Shown here in pieces: positions 32,778 through 43,369 of a DNA stretch of 64,000 nucleotides; the stretch's first letter is position 1; each line of letters begins with the position of its first letter. The DNA comes from Cladophialophora immunda. Lineage: Eukaryota > Ascomycota > Eurotiomycetes > Chaetothyriales > Herpotrichiellaceae. The notes under the pieces were generated by a model, which did not search any database, was not told the origin of the DNA, and worked only from the letters and a program-made list of their open reading frames with translations. The stretch is taken from contig NW_015622544.1 of the NCBI RefSeq assembly GCF_000835495.1, positions 2,384,855-2,448,854 on the forward strand. Direction: 5' to 3'. A program made the position numbers and the translations under genes.

Positions 32778-34793
32778 ATGGCGTTTTTACCCCGGTTGCG
32801 AACCAGTGCGCAGACATGTCTCTGCATATGCCTTGGTCTCGCTGCGCTGCACCCAGCGGTGTCCGCCCAACAGATCCCGCTCAAATCCTCCGTACATGAG
32901 CCGCCCAGCTTCGACTTCACATCCACTGCTCCTCACATCTTCTCCTCACTTCGATATCTGTTGGAGCAGTGGCCCAACACGTACATTCCGAACGGACACT
33001 CGATTGTGCCGTGCGAGATTCCGGCTTTTACAAACCTCTACCATGGAAGACGAGATGAGAAACTCCCCTCGAGCCCGGAGTGGTTCGCGTTCGACGCCGA
33101 AATGTCCTACGGCATCATGGGCTCCAGCCGGAATTCGCACCTACTAACGTACCAGAACGTCAGGCCGGTCCAGTGTCTGTATTTCGACGGCATGTCCGCG
33201 GCGCTGATGGGCACGGGGCCGCTGGACTCGCAGATGGTGTTCTTGTGCGGCAACACGACCTGCTCCGAGGGCGCCAATGGGACGTGGCATAGTCTCTTTG
33301 ACGAGTACGCTCGTGCCATGGCGCTGTGTGAGTGGGTGCAGAAGAACGAGCTGGGCGGGTTGGGTTGGGGCATCGAGGGCATCGTTCGGATGAATGCCGG
33401 TTTCGAGATCATCTGGTGCAACTTCACCAGCCCGAGCTTACGGCGAGTTAGCCACGTCAATGTTTCCGTGCCGTTACTACCTGAGAGTTTCAGAGACGAC
33501 GTCTTGATTGGTGAAGCGGCGTTAATGGAATGGCTCATGCTCCCTGGGATGCTGGCCACGCGAACGAGCGCTGCTCCGTCAACCTCAGGTCGCGGTCCAG
33601 CATCGGAGATCCCAACAGGAGGCCCAGACATGCCTCTCCCGCCGAACTGGCGGAGCAAGGCCGAGCTGGAACCCTTCCTGCAGGCGCAGAGCTTCGAATG
33701 GTATCGCAGCGCAGCCTGGCACATGGGCAGTTCAGGTTCATCTACGGGCCGACCTGAGGGGCGAGTCAAGCCGAACTTCTGCGGATTTCTCAGCTACTAT
33801 GATTCGATGCTCACGGAGCTCTCGTCCGCCTTCGCTGAAGAGGAAAGGATCCGTTTAAACCTGACCGCAGATGGAAACTGGAGAGGCCCAGGCCGTCGTG
33901 GGAACCACAGCCTCGCGGTGAAAGAACTCTCAACCCGGCGCCGCTCACACAACCTCTCCCAGATCACAAACTATGAAGCCAACATAATGAGCGAGGCCGT
34001 CCTCTACACCCTTCGCGCCCTCAACCACTCCTCGTCGTCCTGCACAGGCATCGACTGGGCCCAAAAGACAGTCGACATAACCTCCCGCTTCTCTCGACCG
34101 CTGACCCAGGTCCTTCAGGTTCTTACATCCCCGCCGGCCAACAACACGACCAACGCGACCTTCGTGAGGGAGTATATCGGCTCCCTCCGCTCGAAATCGC
34201 ACGCCATGCTCATGCCCTACCTGGCTTATCCGCTGACCGCCGCTTCCCTCCCAGCAATCCACGCCCGCTGTACGACAAGCCAAACATCCGCGCTCCACGA
34301 ACTCCGTTCCACCCTCCTCCCGACGGAACAATCCCTCGTCAACAACCTCGAGACCGTCCTCTCAACCATCTGCACCACGACCCTCTCACTAGCCTTCTCC
34401 GTCGAGCAGACCTGGCAGACATACTACCAGCACCACAACGCCTCCTCTCCGATCCCCACCGTCCCCGAGTCGGTCGTGCACGCCCTGGTCACGGAGCACA
34501 GTGCTTCCATCTCCCTGCTGCGCGCCTGGCTGGGCTGGTTCCCGGACGAGATACAATGCAACCGCGTCTGCGCCGTCGACGAATTCTGCTTCATCCCCAT
34601 CTGGCCGCTCCTGTTCCTCGAGCCGCGGGGCGCACCTGGCGGCGGCCGTCGAACACCGCCACACCACCCACCGCCGCCTGGACGGGGGCGAGGGCCGGCA
34701 CCACCCGGGCGAGGTCCACCACGTGGAGGCAACCCTTGGGGGGATTTGGAGAGCCAGTTGTGGGAGCCGCAGTGTTTGAAGGTTTTGGATTAG
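32778..34793 (+). CDS. Secreted N-glycosylated protein of unknown function, 671 residues
   Basis: Single exon from the Met at 32778, chosen over an in-frame Met 17 codons upstream because it begins a textbook signal peptide (MAFLPRLRT, then hydrophobic CLCICLGLAALHPAVSA, cleavage expected after about residue 30). About a dozen N-x-S/T sites follow (for example NTT, NGT, NFT, NVS, NNTTNAT), and cysteines occur in spaced pairs, both typical of extracellular or lumenal proteins. The conserved-looking end CNRVCAVDEFCFIPIWPL is followed by an odd Pro/Gly/Arg-rich tail of about 50 residues of unusually high GC. No catalytic motif recognised. The tail could be a readthrough of a frameshift near 34630 or a true low-complexity C-terminus. 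Function unknown. Confidence 0.82.
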   Translation: MAFLPRLRTSAQTCLCICLGLAALHPAVSAQQIPLKSSVHEPPSFDFTSTAPHIFSSLRYLLEQWPNTYIPNGHSIVPCEIPAFTNLYHGRRDEKLPSSPEWFAFDAEMSYGIMGSSRNSHLLTYQNVRPVQCLYFDGMSAALMGTGPLDSQMVFLCGNTTCSEGANGTWHSLFDEYARAMALCEWVQKNELGGLGWGIEGIVRMNAGFEIIWCNFTSPSLRRVSHVNVSVPLLPESFRDDVLIGEAALMEWLMLPGMLATRTSAAPSTSGRGPASEIPTGGPDMPLPPNWRSKAELEPFLQAQSFEWYRSAAWHMGSSGSSTGRPEGRVKPNFCGFLSYYDSMLTELSSAFAEEERIRLNLTADGNWRGPGRRGNHSLAVKELSTRRRSHNLSQITNYEANIMSEAVLYTLRALNHSSSSCTGIDWAQKTVDITSRFSRPLTQVLQVLTSPPANNTTNATFVREYIGSLRSKSHAMLMPYLAYPLTAASLPAIHARCTTSQTSALHELRSTLLPTEQSLVNNLETVLSTICTTTLSLAFSVEQTWQTYYQHHNASSPIPTVPESVVHALVTEHSASISLLRAWLGWFPDEIQCNRVCAVDEFCFIPIWPLLFLEPRGAPGGGRRTPPHHPPPPGRGRGPAPPGRGPPRGGNPWGDLESQLWEPQCLKVLD

Positions 34794-35730
34794 ATTGGGA
34801 AAGTGGCCGGTTGGTGGTAGTGGTCCTGAAAGTCTACATGCGCCAAGGATGGAGAAATCTATATCTACATCATGCTGGTTCAAGCGCCGTGAGGAAAGAC
34901 CTCGGGGGTCGTTCGGAAATAACAGGAGACAGTCCGGGTCGTCTTCACATCCGCCGAACTGTGTCATTATACTGTGCTGAACTTAGCAAGACAGGAGAAT
35001 TTACGAAACGACTCCGTTGATCTATATAGAGAGACTTCGAGCCGGCACGAGGCTAGCTGGAAAGGGGGATATCATTGGACAGCCAAGTATCTGCAAGCCG
35101 AACGAACTGAGAGGCCTTAGTTAAATAGAGGAGAGTCAATGTTTTTCCGAGTCTGCACAGTAGAATTGTGAACGGAATGTGGGATGCTATGGTTTCCTCG
35201 TCCGCTGGGAGCAGATATACAGTACGGTAGAGTACAAAGGCTCGTGTGGCGGGTGCACGTGACAGGCCGTGGCTGACATAATCTTACCACGTGATCTAGA
35301 GTTACCTGCAAAGGGCTCCCCTCCAGTGCCCCGGGTGTCGACTACGGACAGCAGCACGACAGGAACATTCGATCGATTTTCTGGTGGTGAGGACTGCAGA
35401 CTGTTCCACCGTCCATATTTGGTGCAGATTCTGGCTGCATGCATTTCGTCACCCGCCGCAGAATTTTTGCATGGGCCAGATAAATTTTTTACGTGCTTGG
35501 TGATTGGGCGAATCGAAGGGCCTCCGCCTGCGCCGCCTGCGCAGAAATCTTTGCCCAGTCCAATCGATCTCGCCGACCAATCTCTTCCTGCTCCATCTCC
35601 ACAGAACTACGTCTTTTCGTTGCGAAGAAAGAATTTTGTGCAAACGACCGTGCAGAGAACTAAGACTTGCCTTCGTAAGGCTCTGATACTTCTGCTTCCT
35701 CTTGCCTGCACGAGAATCGCCATCGCGTTC
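34794..35730. promoter_or_regulatory. CPA1 upstream region
   Basis: About 940 bp between the glycoprotein stop and the attenuator uORF. It must contain the CPA1 promoter and start of its leader. CACGTG-type sites occur near 35255 and 35288. The open frame 35269-35808 reads into the uORF intron and is not considered a gene. Confidence 0.5.
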
Positions 35731-35976
35731 ATGTGCTTCCCCAGCATCTTCACCTCTCAAGTAAGTGTTTTTCTTTCCTGGCTTGCCCCCCCGCCAGCAG
35801 CCCACTGATAAGCACCTCATTTCGTTGTGTCACTGCAATACCAACGTCATTTGCAATCTCATGCTAACATATCGACTTCTAGGATTACATTAGTGGTAAC
35901 TACTGACCTCCCTTTGGACTTCTTGACCTCGCTGACGCGGATGGTAGATCACTTGTGGAAGGCCCAGGCAAACTAG
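35731..35976 (+). promoter_or_regulatory. Arginine attenuator peptide uORF of CPA1, spliced from three exons
   Basis: Exons 35731-35760, 35883-35895 and 35948-35976 splice to a 23-residue uORF. Introns are 122 bp (GTAAGT...TTCTAG, with CTAAC branch point) and 52 bp (GTAACT...GGTAG, with CTGAC). The peptide starts MCFPSIFTSQ and ends DYISDHLWKAQAN. It matches the arginine attenuator peptide family (Neurospora arg-2, yeast CPA1), including the Asp of SQDY (equivalent to Neurospora Asp12, required for regulation) and the Trp of HLW. In those fungi, high arginine stalls the ribosome terminating on this peptide, blocks downstream initiation and triggers mRNA decay. The uORF stop lies 43 nt before the CPA1 ATG, a normal spacing. 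The match after splicing is too specific to be chance. Confidence 0.96.
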
Positions 35977-36019
35977 CGGTCAGGAAGAAGGAAAAACATA
36001 CGAGTCATAATATTTCAAG

Positions 36020-37508
36020 ATGTTTTCGAGGGCTTTGAAACAGTCAACTCTGGTGCCCAAGGCGGCCAACGTCTACTCGAGCGTCTCTGCTTTGCGAGCT
36101 CGGTCCCTGGCCACTGTGGCGGACAATACTCCTCGACAGCAACATCTGCCTGTCCACAAGCAGTTCAAGAGCACCTCCCCTTCTCGAGAAAGGGCGACGT
36201 TTACCATCCGAAACGGACCCATCTTTGACGGAGTGTCCTTTGGTGCCCGGAGCAACGTCTCAGGAGAAGCTGTGTTCACAACCTCTCTTGTGGGATATCC
36301 CGAGTCCCTCACCGACCCCTCCTACCGCGGCCAGATTCTGGTCTTCACCCAACCCTTGATCGGCAATTATGGTGTCCCATCTAATGCTCGAGATGAGCAT
36401 GGACTTCTGAAATATTTCGAGAGCCCAAACATTCAAGCCGTGGGAGTGGTCGTTGCGGATGTGGCAGAGAAATATTCTCATTGGACTGCAGTGGAGAGTC
36501 TGAGCGAATGGTGTGCGAGGGAAGGTGTGCCAGCCATCAGTGGTGTCGACACCCGAGCCATTGTGACCTACCTACGGGAGCAAGGTTCTAGCCTGGCCAG
36601 AATCACCATCGGAGAGGAATATGACCAAGACCAGGATGAGGCTTTCATTGATCCTGAGCAGATCAATCTTGTCCGAAAAGTCAGCACCAAGGCTCCTTTC
36701 CATGTCAGCGCTGCGTCACCAAATGCCCACGTCGCTGTGATCGATTGTGGAGTCAAGGAGAATATCCTCCGCAGTCTCGTCAGCCGGGGTGCTAGCGCCA
36801 CTGTCTTCCCATTCGACTACCCGATCCACAAGGTCGCCCACCACTTCGACGGTGTTTTCATCTCCAACGGTCCTGGTGACCCGACTCACTGCCAAGATAC
36901 TGTTTACCATCTCCGAAAGTTGATGGACGCCTCTCAAATCCCTATCATGGGCATCTGTTTGGGTCACCAGCTGCTCGCCTTGGCAACTGGAGCCAGGACT
37001 ATCAAGCTCAAGTACGGCAACCGAGCACACAACATCCCAGCCCTTGATCTCACGACCGGGAAATGTCACATCACCAGTCAGAATCATGGCTACGCTGTTG
37101 ATGCATCAACTTTGCCCAAGGGCTGGAAGCCTTACTTCCTCAACTTGAACGACAACTCCAACGAAGGTAAGCAAGCTCTCCTAGTCAAGATCCAACCTCA
37201 AGTACTTACAATGCCATACAGGTCTCATCCATGAATCTCGCCCCATCTTCTCCACGCAGTTCCATCCCGAAGCCAAGGGCGGCCCGCTTGACTCGTCGTA
37301 CTTGTTCGATATGTACCTGGACAACGTCCAGAAATACAGGGAGAACCAGGCGGCGTCTCAACCTTACCGGGACAGCAAGCCGAGCCCCCTGCTGGTCGAT
37401 CTCCTGGCCAAGGAGAGGGTGGGTGTCGATCTGACCCAGGGCATCCAGAACATGATGGCGTCGACCACGCAGGAACCCGAGCGCGTGTACGCAGCCGGTG
37501 CGGCTTAA
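36020..37508 (+). CDS. CPA1: Arginine-specific carbamoyl-phosphate synthase, small (glutaminase) subunit
   Basis: Exons 36020-37166 and 37222-37508 encode 477 residues; the 55-bp intron (GTAAGC...TACAG) splits the Gly codon of [11 protein letters not shown]. Residues 1 to about 35 are Arg/Ser/Ala-rich, a mitochondrial presequence, as in filamentous fungi where this enzyme is mitochondrial. The CPSase small-chain N-domain ([31 protein letters not shown]) precedes a class I glutamine amidotransferase domain with the nucleophile elbow MGICLGHQ (Cys near residue 313) and the His-Glu pair in [10 protein letters not shown] (near 397). It releases ammonia from glutamine for the large subunit, making carbamoyl phosphate for arginine synthesis. 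Regulation by arginine through the uORF at 35731-35976 is strongly indicated. Confidence 0.97.
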
Positions 37509-37820
37509 TGATCCAAATCGAACGGGATACGGATATGTGGCGTAACTTGGGATTGGGTACCCCTTTTTTTTTGATGTAGCAAGTTTCACAAATTGACATT
37601 TGATTTGTTGTACGCCCCATCACCTCAAGACTATACGCCATAACTCCTTCGCTACTGGCCCATCGTGATTCCACGTCGTAAATGCATCAACGCCACATCA
37701 AAGGTCAAGAAAAACATTGTTCAAACACTCGTGCCCGATGCCACTGATCAATCCTCCGTACCCACTCCCACATACTCCCCAGCGCCGACGCCGCCGGATC
37801 CGCACCACATCTCGGCTTGC
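37509..37820. other. Convergent 3' region between CPA1 and the Zn2Cys6 gene
   Basis: 312 bp between two stop codons; contains a T9-type run near 37563-37573. No gene seen. Confidence 0.6.
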
Positions 37821-39638
37821 TCACACGAATGCATCGGGAGAAGATGAGCCCTCGGAGAGTTGCCTGACCGAGTCGGAGTCGTACTGGGGCTGGATCATGG
37901 GCCGTTGCTTGGAGCACTTCCGCCGGATCTTGGGCAGGCGGTAGAAGCCGAAGCCGAAGGTGTTGCCGCCGGTGCCGTAGCCCCGCGTGACCTGGGACGC
38001 GTCGAGCATGCTCTTGATCCAGGCCAGGTAGTCCAGGTTGTCCTCGAGGGCCTTGCTCGCCAGGCCCAGCGGGAACAGCCAGAACAGGGCCGAGTCCCGA
38101 GAACTCTTGGACGCGAGCAGCTGGAACTCGAACGCCCGGCAGATCTCGACGGCCGGCTCGACCAGCGAGTCGACGTCGCCCGGAAGGAAGAGGGCAGCGC
38201 CCGTGCCCGCGCCCGCGGGCTGCGTCGTCGGCAGGCGGACGGACGGCGGGGATTCCTGTTCCGGGGGTTTCAGCGTCCACAGCACGCCTAGCAGGAACAG
38301 CAGGATGGCGTTGTATAGCGACAGCTCCGCGGCTTTGGTGAAGGAGGAGAAGACCAGGACTTTGCGGACCGGCCGCGGCTGGGTGAGGAGTTGGTCGGCC
38401 GGCAGCGTCTCCGGGTCCACCTCCCACGCGACCGTCGGGTTCATTTCTTCCCACTGCCACCGCCAGTTGTGGGCTTTGGCGATCTGGTACTCGATGCGCT
38501 GGATGAGTTCGAGCCGGAACTGTTCAGACGGCGCCTGCTCGAGCTGCGCCTGGTCCTGCAGGAACCCAGGTATGTGGACCAGGATGTCGACCAGGCGGTT
38601 CTGCGGATTCTTGTTGTATTCGCCGCATATCGCCCATGGTTCGCTCAGCCATTCTGGTTGCTCCAGAAAGGTTCTGGTTCTCGTGATCAGCGAGACGGTG
38701 ACCTGCAGCAGCCGAAATGTCAGCATCAGTTTCAACATCGGTGAGCTGTGCCCTGCTTACCAGCGTTGCCCGGCAGGATTCAAAGGCAAACCTCAACGGA
38801 CCGGTCGCGAACCTCTCTGGACCGCATATTTGGATGAGCTTCAGCAGCCCTTGGATGTGGAACGCAGAGGCCTGGGGATCGGGGGTACTCGACTGTTTAT
38901 GTGTTTGGTCAGCCTGCGGAGGGCACCCCCTGGTAAGCGAGGGTTGCAGCTAACTTACGGAGTGCATGAGAAGGATCATGATAGGTACGATCAGATTCTC
39001 ACTACCCGGCGCCCCCACATTGGACAGTCGAGATGATAGGGCCCGAACTGTCTTGTCGTAATGTATGGCGCCGTTTACTTCTATCTCGGCTTGCCGATGG
39101 TGCCTGCCGAAAATGGTGAGGGAAAACGCTCGACAGGCCTCCAGCGACAGGGCGTCAAGCTTCCCTTCGGCCGACATCTGGAGCCAGGGCGAGCCATAGC
39201 TGCTCCACACGAAATTGTCAAAGAGATAGGAGAACTGGATATTGTCTCTGAAGGCAACAAAGCTCAGCTCCTGGGGCATGGAACCGGAGCTCGAGGGCGG
39301 ACTGTCATTGGACCTGAGTACAAGATTCTGGGGCACACCTCCAGTCGTCGGGGGAGGGTCTTTGCTGGTCTTTGTTGAAGCCGATGTCGCGGGTTCTGCC
39401 TGATCTGAAAAGGTGTGGAAACGCATCTCCAGCTTCCTCTCATACCCAGCGCACGCGTATCCGGCCTTTTCGCATCGCTTACACGTCGGACGAGCTTCAT
39501 CTGAGACGCCACGAGTGTCAGCCATTGGTCTGCAGGGAGACGCCCGAGACACACCACCACGACGGTTTACGTACCACACTTGACCCTCCTTTTCAAACAG
39601 GTATGACAGCCCTTGCTGCGTCCAGGAACACCAACCAT
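37821..39638 (-). CDS. Zn2Cys6 fungal transcription factor
   Basis: Four exons, 39638-39575, 39500-38959, 38892-38761 and 38702-37821, give 539 residues. All three introns (74, 66 and 58 bp) have clear sites: GTACGT...CTCAG, GTAAGT...AACAG and GTAAGC...TGCAG. The first exon supplies the start of the zinc cluster; joining it yields Cys11, Cys14, Cys21, Cys28, Cys31 and Cys38 with exact C-x2-C-x6-C-x6-C-x2-C-x6-C spacing (KGCHTCLKRRVKC, then TCKRCEKAGYAC). A Ser/Thr/Pro-rich linker follows, then a helical regulatory region (from about 115) resembling the fungal-specific domain of PF11951-type factors (LDALSLEACRAFSLTIFG, LLKLIQICGPERF). Target genes are unknown; being convergent with CPA1 does not by itself imply arginine control. 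Confidence 0.92.
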
Positions 39639-41115
39639 GTTGATGAAGAAAAGTCGACTATCTCTGCATCTCGTCCATTGATGCCCCAAAAGGGAGGACC
39701 ACACTTTATATCAACCCCGATGAATAAGGAACCCCTGCGAGGCTTTGTGGGTTTCTGTCATGGACGCTGGACATGCTCACGCCCATTTCAGCGGGCTCCA
39801 CAAGGACGAGCTGTACACATATTGCTGCAAGGACGATCATTCGCAGGCTCGGGGAAAACGGGCCTCAGCCCCAATTGGTAGCTCTAGTGCCTAAAGAAAC
39901 GGTGTTTGTGTCTGAGGCGTTTGGAATTGCGGGCCGAGATTTCCATTGCTCAAGCGATCGCATACGAGTAGCTAGCCTGAAGCAGCATCAGCTCAAGCGT
40001 GCGGCAGCCCCGATCAGGTTCGAGCTTGGCCGTTGTGGCCGTTTCCAAGTGGACTGGGGGCCCGATTGAATGGCGTCAGTGATTTGAATACACACCCTAG
40101 AGATCATTAGCGAGTTTAGCGACAATGGCTGCATCCTGGACTGAAGGCTGTGAGAGGTCGACGAGGTGGATGGGCTGCTGACTTGACTCTTTGTTGCGGT
40201 CCATCTCATGATTCCTGATGAGGAAAGGCGCAGGTCTTGGCACTCTCCGGGGGCTGAGTCGCAGTGGTTTCTCAAATTCCCACGACGCCAACCCTCCAAG
40301 CCATCAATTTAGTCTGTATTATTTGATATACATCTTTCAGCCTTGGACCACAGCTCCCACGCTCCGTCACCACTGGAACCATTCCAGCTGCGTCAAGCTT
40401 CTGACAAATTCGTTCTCGAGACTGCGATGCTGCACAGCATTCTCCTCGCCCCGATCCAAGTACCTACGTCCCATTCTGGCCCCCACCGCCTGAAGCCGCC
40501 AGTTCTTCTATAAGCGAGACGAGAGAGCCTCAGAGTTCCCCGACGGCCCAGCGATTGGCGGCATGCTGCTGAATAATAAGCCCTCACAAAGCCAAGATCC
40601 ACAACTATACGAGACACCTCAAGAGGTCGGGGTACACAGACTCTCCTCCTTGCTCTGGAGCTTCTGCTTGGTATCTGGATGCCTAGGGGGTCGCCCAATG
40701 GGCTTCATTCGGCCGAGTGCGACGACAGGTGGACGGCGTTAATACCCTACTCCCTACACGAGCTTTATCCGGCAAGATCATCGCTTCCTCTTGCGGTGAA
40801 TGGTCCACTGCTCGCACCTCCAGGTGCTGGCTGCAGGTCCCGGCACATTCATCAAATTATCTAATACAATGCTTGACCCTCCCCAAGCTTCACACCTAAG
40901 CAATTATGTTAGCCGCTGGCTCGTGGACACTCGGACCCGGAGATGGGAAGTTCCAGGTAGGCTTTTGACTTCTACGGCCAAACCGGCACTGGTGGACTCG
41001 CAAGTGAATGCTCTCGGTGACCTTGGACACCCGACGAATCAAGCCTACAAGCAATGATTGTATGACGTAGCGACATCTATCATTCGTTGTGCGATGCGGC
41101 ACTCCCGCAGAGGCT
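39639..41115. other. Gene-poor interval with a short coding-like remnant
   Basis: About 1.5 kb. On the minus strand at 40291-40097 a frame reads like the start of a protein (MDRNKESSQQPIHLVDLSQ, then PSVQDAAIVAKLANDL) before a TAG, and protein-like sequence resumes in the same frame after further stops towards 39830. I treat it as a possible relic and do not call a gene. Confidence 0.4.
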
Positions 41116-43369
41116 TCACGGGCAGAAATTACACGTTGTGCCAGAGTTCCTCGAACCAGAAAAGGACGATATCCAGTGTGAGACAGAAGGGTTCTTCCTA
41201 ACCCACCAGACGCGTTCAGACTGATAAAACAAGAGGCTAGGAGAAACGCTCAGTTGTATCTCGCCTTGGACTTCCTGTCCCTTGACAAAATGTGCTCGCA
41301 GATGCAACCGGTCATCCTTTTCTTCAGGTACCCCAGTTGCTGCACCCATTTGAGTTCGCCACTACATGTGTCGCAGAGTACAATGCCCGGCGTTGTGAAT
41401 GCTGTTCATGCGAGACACGTGTAGGCGTTGGCAGCGCGTTGGCAGCGCGTTGGCAGCGTTACCTAGCAAGGGAGCAATGTCGGTGTGAAGTCCTTCGAAG
41501 GAGCAAAGTACCCACCGCGTCTCGGGGGTCAGTTGCGCATAGTCCTTCGGGTAATAAGCCCACGTGCTCCCTCCTCTACGGAACAATAGACTCTATTGTT
41601 TTGTTTCGCTCGACCGGCACGACGGTAGATCGACCTCGTCGATAGAAACCTTCGAAAGATTTCAGTTGTTTAACATCAATACCCAGAGCGGGTGCAGAAG
41701 ATCGTTGATGAAGCCCCTCAGCGGAACTCATTTAGACAACTCACCCATGTTTTCCAGAACGGCTCGAGCCTAATCCCTTCATCTTGACCGTTATGACTTG
41801 CCTGATCGTGATCCATTCAGGACGTTGAGCCGTGCTTCAGATATGAGTTCATGTTGTTCGGTCATTGCCGGACGATCGGACGACTCACTGCGCACGCAAC
41901 ACACTGATCAATCCTTCGTGGTTCGACGTTGGCAATCGCTCCCTGTGATATCGGCGCCGGCACTCCTCGGCGAGCTCTTACCTTTCATCCACATGGTATT
42001 CCCCAGTATGCAGTCTGGCTTTCTGCTACCATTGACTCTATGGTGGTGTGAGCGGTAGAATGTCTCTTCAACATCAAGATACGTGCCCCAGTCGATGGAG
42101 ACATTAGTGCAGAGGTCGACCGTGTCCGCGTATTGCAGCTCAACGAGGTCAAATCGCGTTGACGCAACCGAGAATAGAAAAGTCTTTCGTGTGTACTTTC
42201 AACGCAAGGCAGATTTCCTCAACAAGCCAGGTTGCAAATTGACATTCTGGACATGTCGCTCACATTTTGTTACTCCTTTCCAGGCGAATGCCAAAAGATC
42301 TTACTCCATCTTGGTCGTTACGAAGTAGATGCACGACAATCGATGCAAGACTGAACGGCGAAACAGTCACGTCCATGAGGTCATTTTGTCCAAACATCTG
42401 TCTTGCTCGCTCGAGAAACGGGTGGAACATGGATGAACGGAGCCGTGTGAAGCAGGTACTGACTGAATGGGCTGAATCTCTCAGTGCTCCCGAGCGAGTC
42501 CTGGCCAGCCCGTACTTCGGAGATTATAGCAGTCCATATCCCGTCCTTCGCAAACTCGGAGTCAGGCAGCCAGACAGATAGTCCACCCAGAGAATTGAAG
42601 CAAGAAGGGGTAGCTCAATCTAGCGCAGCTGCAACCAAAGGGATAAAGGAGACATCGGGGTTCGGGGAATTCGAGCATTCGCGGTGGATGATATCCCCTC
42701 GTTCAATGTGGTCGACGAGGCCGCGGCGGCCTGGATTGAAGTTGCGATAGATCTGCAGTGCTAGAAAGTGATCATCGGAGATGAAAGACCCTGAATTCTA
42801 AAAATGCAATTGTCGACTCATGGAGCATACATCCCCTGACGCGGCTTGGTAGCAGTCTTCAACTTGCACCCATCGCAGCTATACGGCGGTGGAGTTATTG
42901 AAGAGCAAAATTTCCCCTAAGAAACTTACCCCTAACGGGAGCCCCTGCTCGCCCGCGCGGAGGGTTATAGTTTTGCGAACATCATTTCTTTGCCGGTTTG
43001 CGAGAATCGTCGTTGCAGCGCGTGGTGATGACTTTGAGGGAAGTGGACTGCTGGTTCGAATATGCAGGGCCCGATCGGCAGACGTTATTGAATGTGTGTA
43101 CACCAACGTCGCTGTCAACGGAGAAGACAAAGAACAAACGTAGAAGCATCTGTATCAAGTCTTGGCATTCAACTATACCCCTCCTTTGTATGACAGAGTC
43201 GAGGTGGGATGTGCTGGAGGCGGTGATTCCTCACTCGATCTGGGGTGCTAGGGGGTCTTACCCGAGCTGGAAGAGGGTGAAATGGGAAGCCCGATGTGTG
43301 TATCCAACCCCAAGGTCCAAGAGCGACAAAAGGCGCTTGATTCGCCGAAAGCCAGCATAAGCGAATCAT
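41116..43369 (-). pseudogene. Large decayed protein-coding gene, family unrecognised
   Basis: A series of coherent coding blocks on one strand is broken by stops and frame changes. Readable blocks: 43200-42985 (around GIVECQDLIQMLLRLFFVF) closed by TGA 42984; 42878-42618 (WVQVEDCYQAASGDV, then QIYRNFNPGRRGLVDHIERG) with TAG at 42800 and TGA at 42617; 42614 to about 42430 (SVWLPDSEFAKDGIWTAIIS); a shifted frame 42430-42263 (QMFGQNDLMDVTVSPFSLAS) closed by TGA 42262; another frame 42180-41982 (RFDLVELQYADTVDLC) ending at a GTAAGA donor; and 41594-41463 plus 41339-41116 joined by a 123-bp intron. Some breaks could be introns, but no consistent splicing removes them all. Most internal stops are TGA. 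No domain recognised; the 5' boundary is approximate. Confidence 0.6.
41426..41458. repeat. 11-bp tandem repeat, three perfect copies
   Basis: CGTTGGCAGCG repeats three times without mismatch. It lies inside the candidate intron (41462-41340) of the decayed minus-strand gene. Confidence 0.95.

Noticed and set aside
35269..35808. 179-codon open frame upstream of CPA1
   Set aside because: It is in the same frame as the first uORF exon and simply reads through the first uORF intron; the spliced attenuator peptide explains the conserved part.
37860..39036. Long plus-strand frames antisense to the Zn2Cys6 gene
   Set aside because: They are antisense shadows of GC-rich coding exons; the minus-strand gene has an exact zinc cluster and clean splice sites.
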